From Pokkaliibacter sp046614695 (lineage in GTDB: Bacteria > Pseudomonadota > Gammaproteobacteria > Pseudomonadales > Balneatricaceae), in contig NZ_JBKKHQ010000007.1 of the NCBI RefSeq assembly GCF_046614695.1, positions 238,375-302,374 of the forward strand: a DNA stretch of 64,000 bases. The letters run 5' to 3'. Below the pieces are notes generated by a model, which had not been told where the DNA came from, searched no databases, and saw only the letters and a list, made by a program, of their open reading frames with translations. Shown in pieces: positions 59,835 through 64,000 of the stretch. The translations under genes and the position numbers were made by a program. Positions within the stretch are counted from its first letter, which is position 1. Every line of letters begins with the position of its first letter.

Positions 59835-60863
59835 ATGATCGGGCAGGCTACTGCGCAATCCCAGCTCTATTCCGACCTTGGTCAGCTGCAAACGCTGAAA
59901 AACCAGGTCAAGGATGGCAAGGATGCCTCGCCCGAAGCACTGCAGAAAGTGGCGCAGCAGTTTGAGTCGCTGTTTATTAACCAGATGCTTCGTACCATGC
60001 GTGAAGCAGACCAGTCCTGGAATAAGGATGGTCTCTTCAACTCGCCGGAAATGAATCATTTTCAGGACATGCTTGATCAGCAGCTGGGTGTGGAAATTGC
60101 CAATGCCGGTGGTATTGGCCTTTCTGAGTTTCTGACTCGCCAGCTGAGCAAGGGCAGTAATGGCAGTACGGATGGCCCAACAATTGGTCAAACCCTGACG
60201 AGCAGCCGGCTGGCGGATACCCGGCGTCAGGTGGACAGCAGCATTGATGCGTTTCTGGCGCGCCAGGAGCGAATTTCAAGTGGTCAGAGTTCACAGTCCG
60301 CTAACAGCACGTTGTCTGACACCGCTGGAGTGAGTGCATCGTCGACATCTTCCGATGGCAGTGAAGGTTTTGATTCCCCGGAAGACTTTGTAGCTACGCT
60401 CTATCCCGCAGCAGAGAAAGCAGCGGCCACCATGGGGAGCGATCCCCGTTATCTGCTGGCGCAGGCGGCCTTGGAATCTGGCTGGGGCAAACGCATGATT
60501 CGTAATGAAGACGGTTCTAACAGCTACAACCTCTTTGGTATCAAGGCGGACAGCAGCTGGCAGGGTGATAAGGCGCTGACCTCAACGCTGGAATACCGAA
60601 ATGGCACGCCAGTGCGCGAAAATGCGTACTTCCGCTCCTACAATTCCTACGAGGAAAGTTTCTCTGACTACATGAGCTTCCTCAGCCAGAACCGTCGTTA
60701 CGGTCAGGCATTGCAGCAAACCTCGGATGGCGATAGCTATGTTCAGGCGCTGCAAAATGCCGGATATGCGACAGACCCGCAATACGCCAGCAAGATCAGT
60801 ACGATTGCTCGCGGGGATCGTATGTCTCAGGCAATCCTGCAGCACAGTACGCTGTCGCTCTAA
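59835..60863 (+). CDS. flgJ: flagellar rod-assembly protein and muramidase FlgJ
   Basis: A 342-residue two-domain protein. The N-terminal rod-capping part (about 1-100) includes KVAQQFESLFINQMLRTMREA; a serine-rich linker (about 150-185) joins it to a glucosaminidase/muramidase domain with the catalytic glutamate in AQAALESGWGKRM and SYNLFGIKAD. It opens the peptidoglycan for the rod. This is the dual-domain form found in beta- and gammaproteobacteria. Confidence 0.95.
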   Translation: MIGQATAQSQLYSDLGQLQTLKNQVKDGKDASPEALQKVAQQFESLFINQMLRTMREADQSWNKDGLFNSPEMNHFQDMLDQQLGVEIANAGGIGLSEFLTRQLSKGSNGSTDGPTIGQTLTSSRLADTRRQVDSSIDAFLARQERISSGQSSQSANSTLSDTAGVSASSTSSDGSEGFDSPEDFVATLYPAAEKAAATMGSDPRYLLAQAALESGWGKRMIRNEDGSNSYNLFGIKADSSWQGDKALTSTLEYRNGTPVRENAYFRSYNSYEESFSDYMSFLSQNRRYGQALQQTSDGDSYVQALQNAGYATDPQYASKISTIARGDRMSQAILQHSTLSL

Positions 60864-60932
60864 GTGACGCCTGAAGGCTCTGAATCAGGAGCTGTTGCAG
60901 TGAATAGAAACGGGCGCTGCGATAATCAGCGC

Positions 60933-60959
60933 TCAAGTCTTTTGCGCCTTGGCCGATAC
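60933..60959 (+). promoter_or_regulatory. sigma-28 (FliA) promoter of flgKL
   Basis: TCAAGTCT, an 11-bp spacer and GCCGATAC match the FliA consensus TAAAGTTT-N11-GCCGATAA at 6/8 and 7/8 positions. It lies 24 bp before the flgK start, so flgKL can be expressed late, separately from flgFGHIJ. Confidence 0.78.
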
Positions 60960-60983
60960 GTTGCCCATTAGGGGAGTAAAGTT

Positions 60984-62624
60984 ATGTCCAGTTCATTGTT
61001 GAGTATCGGTTCCCAGGGCGTTAAGGCCAGCCAGGCTGGTCTCACGGTGACCAGTAATAACCTCACCAACATTAACTCTGAAGGCTACAGTCGCCAGCGC
61101 GTAAACCAGTATGCGCAATCCGGCTATGGCGTTACCTATACAGATATTGAACGTGTCAGTAACCAATACGCGGTGAAGGATCTGCAGACCCAGACGTCGG
61201 TCTACAATGAGTCTTCCACCAAGCTTCAGTTTGCCAGCATCCTCGACAGCCTGATCTCCGGCGACACCACTTCAATCAGTGATGCGCTCTCCAATTTCTT
61301 TGGCAGTGTGAACGATGCTCTTGCCGATCCTTCGGATACGACTCAGCGTAATCTTGTGCTTTCCAGCGCGGATGAACTTGCCAGCATTTTTAACCAGACC
61401 AACGATCTTCTGGTGGATCAGCAGAAGAATGTGAACGACACCATCACGGCGTCGGTATCCAGCATTAATGATATGACCAGTTCTCTGGCTGAGCTGAACA
61501 CGCAGATCGCCAACCAGTCGAACCTCGGTAATAGCGTGGCAGACCTGCAGGATCAGCGAGATGAACTGATCCGTCAGCTCTCCGAGCAAATCGGCGTGTC
61601 TACGGCCGATGCTGAAAATGGCATGACCAACATTTATCTGAGTAATGGCACGGCGCTGGTTTCAGGCGGTACGTCCACCCAGCTGAATGTGGTCTCTGGC
61701 GAATACGACGGTAGCCAGCTCGATATTACGGCGGGGAATTCCAAGACGGTTATTTCCTCGTCAATCAGTGGCGGTAGCCTGGGCGGGGCACTGGAATACC
61801 GTGATGAAATTCTTAACCCGACCATTAACCAGGTTGGGCAGCTGGCAATGGCGTTTACCCAGAATGTGAACTCCACCTTGCAAAACGGTGTGGATCTGGA
61901 CGGTAACGCCGGTCAGTCGCTGTTCGAGCCAGAACTGTCTGGTAGCTACACTGTCTCTAACCGTGTTTTGGCCAGTTCCAATAACACGGGCACAGGCTCC
62001 GGCGTCTTGTCGATTCCAGCAGGCTCTGATCTCTCGACCCTGACATCAAGCGATTATTCCGTTCGTTATGATGCGACCTCCGGTAACTACACCATTACCC
62101 GAGCCAGTGATGACACCACGGTGGCCACCGGTGCCGGCCCGAACTTTACCGTCGATGGTCTGGATTTAAGCTTTTCCGGTACGCCGGGTGATGGCGATAC
62201 TTTTCTGATTCGTCCGACTTACAACTTTGCGAGTGAAGTGAGTACCACTGGGTTGAGCGAGCGAGAGCTGGCCTTCGCTGCCAGTGGCAGTACGACGAGT
62301 GTTAATGGTGATAACACCAATGCCACAGCCTTGGCTGAGCTGCAAAATACCAAGCTGCTGAATGGCGGTACACTGACATTCGAGGGTGGGTATTCACAAA
62401 TCATTGGTGATGTTGGCGGCTATGCCAGTAAGGCAACAGCAGCAGAGGCCAGTAACAGTATTCTGCTTGAGAATGCTCAGAATCGTCGTGACTCGATCTC
62501 TGCGGTCAGCGAGGATGAGGAAGCGGTCAATCTGACCAAATATCAGCAAGCCTATCAGGCAGCCGCACAGGTTATCGCGGCGGCCCAAAGTACATTTGCC
62601 ACATTGATTTCTGCGATTAGCTGA
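60984..62624 (+). CDS. flgK: flagellar hook-associated protein 1 FlgK
   Basis: A 546-residue junction protein between hook and filament. The N-terminus SSSLLSIGSQGVKASQAGLTVTSNNLTNINSEGYSRQRV has the hook-family motif, and the C-terminus ends with ...LTKYQQAYQAAAQVIAAAQSTFATLISAIS. The middle is beta-rich and low in cysteine. The length matches E. coli FlgK (547). GGGGAGTAAAGTT precedes the ATG. Confidence 0.96.
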   Translation: MSSSLLSIGSQGVKASQAGLTVTSNNLTNINSEGYSRQRVNQYAQSGYGVTYTDIERVSNQYAVKDLQTQTSVYNESSTKLQFASILDSLISGDTTSISDALSNFFGSVNDALADPSDTTQRNLVLSSADELASIFNQTNDLLVDQQKNVNDTITASVSSINDMTSSLAELNTQIANQSNLGNSVADLQDQRDELIRQLSEQIGVSTADAENGMTNIYLSNGTALVSGGTSTQLNVVSGEYDGSQLDITAGNSKTVISSSISGGSLGGALEYRDEILNPTINQVGQLAMAFTQNVNSTLQNGVDLDGNAGQSLFEPELSGSYTVSNRVLASSNNTGTGSGVLSIPAGSDLSTLTSSDYSVRYDATSGNYTITRASDDTTVATGAGPNFTVDGLDLSFSGTPGDGDTFLIRPTYNFASEVSTTGLSERELAFAASGSTTSVNGDNTNATALAELQNTKLLNGGTLTFEGGYSQIIGDVGGYASKATAAEASNSILLENAQNRRDSISAVSEDEEAVNLTKYQQAYQAAAQVIAAAQSTFATLISAIS

Positions 62625-62635
62625 GGGGAGGGGTT

Positions 62636-63580
62636 ATGCGCATTTCTTCTCAACAACTTTATCGTCAAGGCCTGACGTCCATCCAGAAAAATCAGGAAGA
62701 GCTGTCTAGAGCCAATGATCAGCTCAGTACGGGGATGAGGGTGCTCACTGCAGGGGATGACCCCGCAGCGGCAACTCAGGCCAGCCGGCTGGAGAGCAAG
62801 CTAGCTCAGAGTGGGCAGTATCAAAAAAACACCACTTCACTGGTTAACTCTCTTGAGTATGAAGAAAGCATCACCGACAGTGTAAACACCTCGATGCTTC
62901 GCATTAAGACCCTGCTGATTCAGGCCGGTAATGGCGGTCTGGATGATACTGACAAGCAGGCGATTGCCACCGAGTTACAAGAGCGTCTGTCCGAAATGCA
63001 GGACCTGATGAACGCCAAAAACTCCTCGGGAAATTATATTTTTTCAGGCCACGCGACCGATACGGAAGCATTCACTGCAGATAACCCTTCACTGAGTACT
63101 ACCTATCAGACCTATTCCTATCAGGGTGACAGTGGTCAAAATGAAGTGCCACTTTCCAGTTACGTTTCTCTTTCCAACGGTGATGCTGGCGATAGTGTTT
63201 TCGTCTTTGACGAAGTAGATGGCAGTGGTAATGCCACGGGGAACAGTACCAACATCCTCAATGTCATCAGTGAGGCTGCCACAGTACTGAATGATCCGAC
63301 CCAGACCGCAGATCTGGATAAGTATCTGAACAATCTGGAAAGCGCCTATTCGCAGCTGCAACAGACACAATCCAGTATCGGCGCCAGGCTGAATGTCGCG
63401 GATGATGTGCAGAGTTCTGCCGAAGCCAGTGATATTACAGATACCTCCACCAAGGCCAGTCTGGTCGAGGTGGATACCTACGAGGCGATTACTAATTTAA
63501 CCACCCGTACCAATGCTCTGCAGATAGCGCAGGCCAGTTATGCCAAGGTGCAGGGCATGAGTCTTTTTGACTATCTCTAG
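62636..63580 (+). CDS. flgL: flagellar hook-associated protein 3 FlgL
   Basis: A 314-residue flagellin-related junction protein, second of the two hook-filament adaptors. The N-terminus MRISSQQLYRQGLTSIQKNQEELSRANDQLSTGMRVLTAGDDPAAATQ and C-terminal YEAITNLTTRTNALQIAQASYAKVQGMSLFDYL are typical. It follows flgK by 11 bp and ends in a strong terminator. Confidence 0.95.
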   Translation: MRISSQQLYRQGLTSIQKNQEELSRANDQLSTGMRVLTAGDDPAAATQASRLESKLAQSGQYQKNTTSLVNSLEYEESITDSVNTSMLRIKTLLIQAGNGGLDDTDKQAIATELQERLSEMQDLMNAKNSSGNYIFSGHATDTEAFTADNPSLSTTYQTYSYQGDSGQNEVPLSSYVSLSNGDAGDSVFVFDEVDGSGNATGNSTNILNVISEAATVLNDPTQTADLDKYLNNLESAYSQLQQTQSSIGARLNVADDVQSSAEASDITDTSTKASLVEVDTYEAITNLTTRTNALQIAQASYAKVQGMSLFDYL

Positions 63581-63600
63581 GGATTGGGCTGTCTGGGTAG

Positions 63601-63625
63601 AAGAGGGCACATGCCCTCTTTTTTA
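63601..63625 (+). terminator. terminator after flgL
   Basis: AAGAGGGCA and TGCCCTCTT form a 9-bp stem with a 2-nt gap in the loop, followed by TTTTATT. Confidence 0.9.
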
Positions 63626-63650
63626 TTGCCCAAATTCACCAAAAAATAAC

Positions 63651-63677
63651 TAAAGAAAATTCGTGAGGGGTCGATAA
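63651..63677 (+). promoter_or_regulatory. sigma-28 (FliA) promoter of the flagellin gene
   Basis: TAAAGAAA, an 11-bp spacer and GTCGATAA match the FliA consensus closely. The leader to the flagellin ATG is about 50 nt and contains TTAGGAGAG. Confidence 0.88.
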
Positions 63678-63737
63678 CCTAAATATCAAAGATGCAGATA
63701 TAGCATCGGATTAAAAAAGAATTTAGGAGAGACCCAA

Positions 63738-64000
63738 ATGTCCATTTATGTAAATACCAATACCTCTTCCCTGAATGCCCAGCGTCAGCTGATGAATTCA
63801 ACCAATTCCCTGTCCACGTCCTATGAGCGTCTGTCTTCCGGTTACCGGATCAACAGCGCCAAGGATGACGCGGCGGGCTTACAGATTTCTAACCGTATGA
63901 CATCCCAGGTTCAGGGTCTGAACCAGGCGATCTCTAACGCGAATGACGGTATCTCCGTGGCGCAGGTTGCTGAAGGCGCGTTGCAGGAAACCACCACTGC
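63738..64000 (+). CDS. fliC: flagellin (partial, cut by the window end)
   Basis: The first 87 residues of a flagellin. The conserved D0/D1 start SIYVNTNTSSLNAQRQLMNS and SLSTSYERLSSGYRINSAKDDAAGLQISNRM are clear, including the innate-immunity-type helix region. The frame runs off the window at 64000. It lies directly after flgKL, as in many Oceanospirillales and Pseudomonas genomes. Whether more flagellin copies follow cannot be seen. Confidence 0.95.
   Translation, partial: MSIYVNTNTSSLNAQRQLMNSTNSLSTSYERLSSGYRINSAKDDAAGLQISNRMTSQVQGLNQAISNANDGISVAQVAEGALQETTT

Overview
This is a chromosomal window from a motile, flagellated gammaproteobacterium, most likely of the Oceanospirillales/Pseudomonadales branch. 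The main evidence is gene order: TPR lipoprotein-lolB-prs-rplY-pth-ychF diverging from hemA-prfA-prmC, and mltF diverging from purL next to tadA, both as in Pseudomonas-type genomes. The proteins read as gammaproteobacterial throughout. Species cannot be fixed from the sequence alone. No insertion sequence, prophage or CRISPR array was seen.

Layout. 1-782: a possible gene remnant, then a five-gene tRNA operon alternating Gln and Met. 1060-4910: phosphate ABC transporter pstSCAB with a Pho-box promoter. 5170-5706: periplasmic Cu,Zn superoxide dismutase. 5838-16569: translation, PRPP and haem-pathway housekeeping genes around the divergent hemA/lolB locus; ispE is absent from its usual place. 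16685-22771: small proteins, transporters, SixA-like phosphatase and the nucleoid protein NdpA/YejK. 22929-23472: a second tRNA operon (Ser, Asn, three identical Lys). 23760-28307: two tandem paralogous sensor diguanylate cyclases with BvgS-like double periplasmic binding domains.

28406-34482 is a stress-envelope region on the minus strand: YqjD/YqjE/YqjK-like proteins, a BON-domain periplasmic protein, two paralogous four-helix-bundle (PA2169-type) proteins and a small two-helix membrane protein. Its most striking features are non-coding. Between the BON gene and the first PA2169-type gene lies a GGA-rich stretch whose minus strand folds into many short hairpins with GGA in the loop, the hallmark of CsrB/RsmZ RNAs that sequester CsrA/RsmA. 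Three genes here are preceded by near-identical elements combining a sigma-54 promoter (GG-N10-GC) with a conserved AT-rich upstream block, and one of these drives a second GGA-containing leader. This looks like a small sigma-54 regulon coupled to Csr/Rsm control.

34576-35426: a YeeE/YedE-type sulfur transporter pair. 35589-44635: a probable Fur-regulated iron locus with a large periplasmic protein of unknown fold, a membrane b-type cytochrome, a six-haem c-type cytochrome carrying an N-terminal beta-propeller, an FTR1 iron permease, an FAD oxidoreductase and a helical periplasmic protein. Two Fur-box-like sites precede its two transcription units. The gene set suggests redox-coupled iron uptake of an unfamiliar composition.

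44657-56238: a PMT/GT39-like membrane protein, a CBS protein, tadA, mltF, purL, an acidic small protein, bamD, rluD and pgeF. 56405-64000: flagellar genes flgFGHIJ behind a sigma-54 promoter, flgKL behind a sigma-28 promoter, and the start of a flagellin gene behind another sigma-28 promoter, cut by the window edge. flgBCDE are not immediately upstream.
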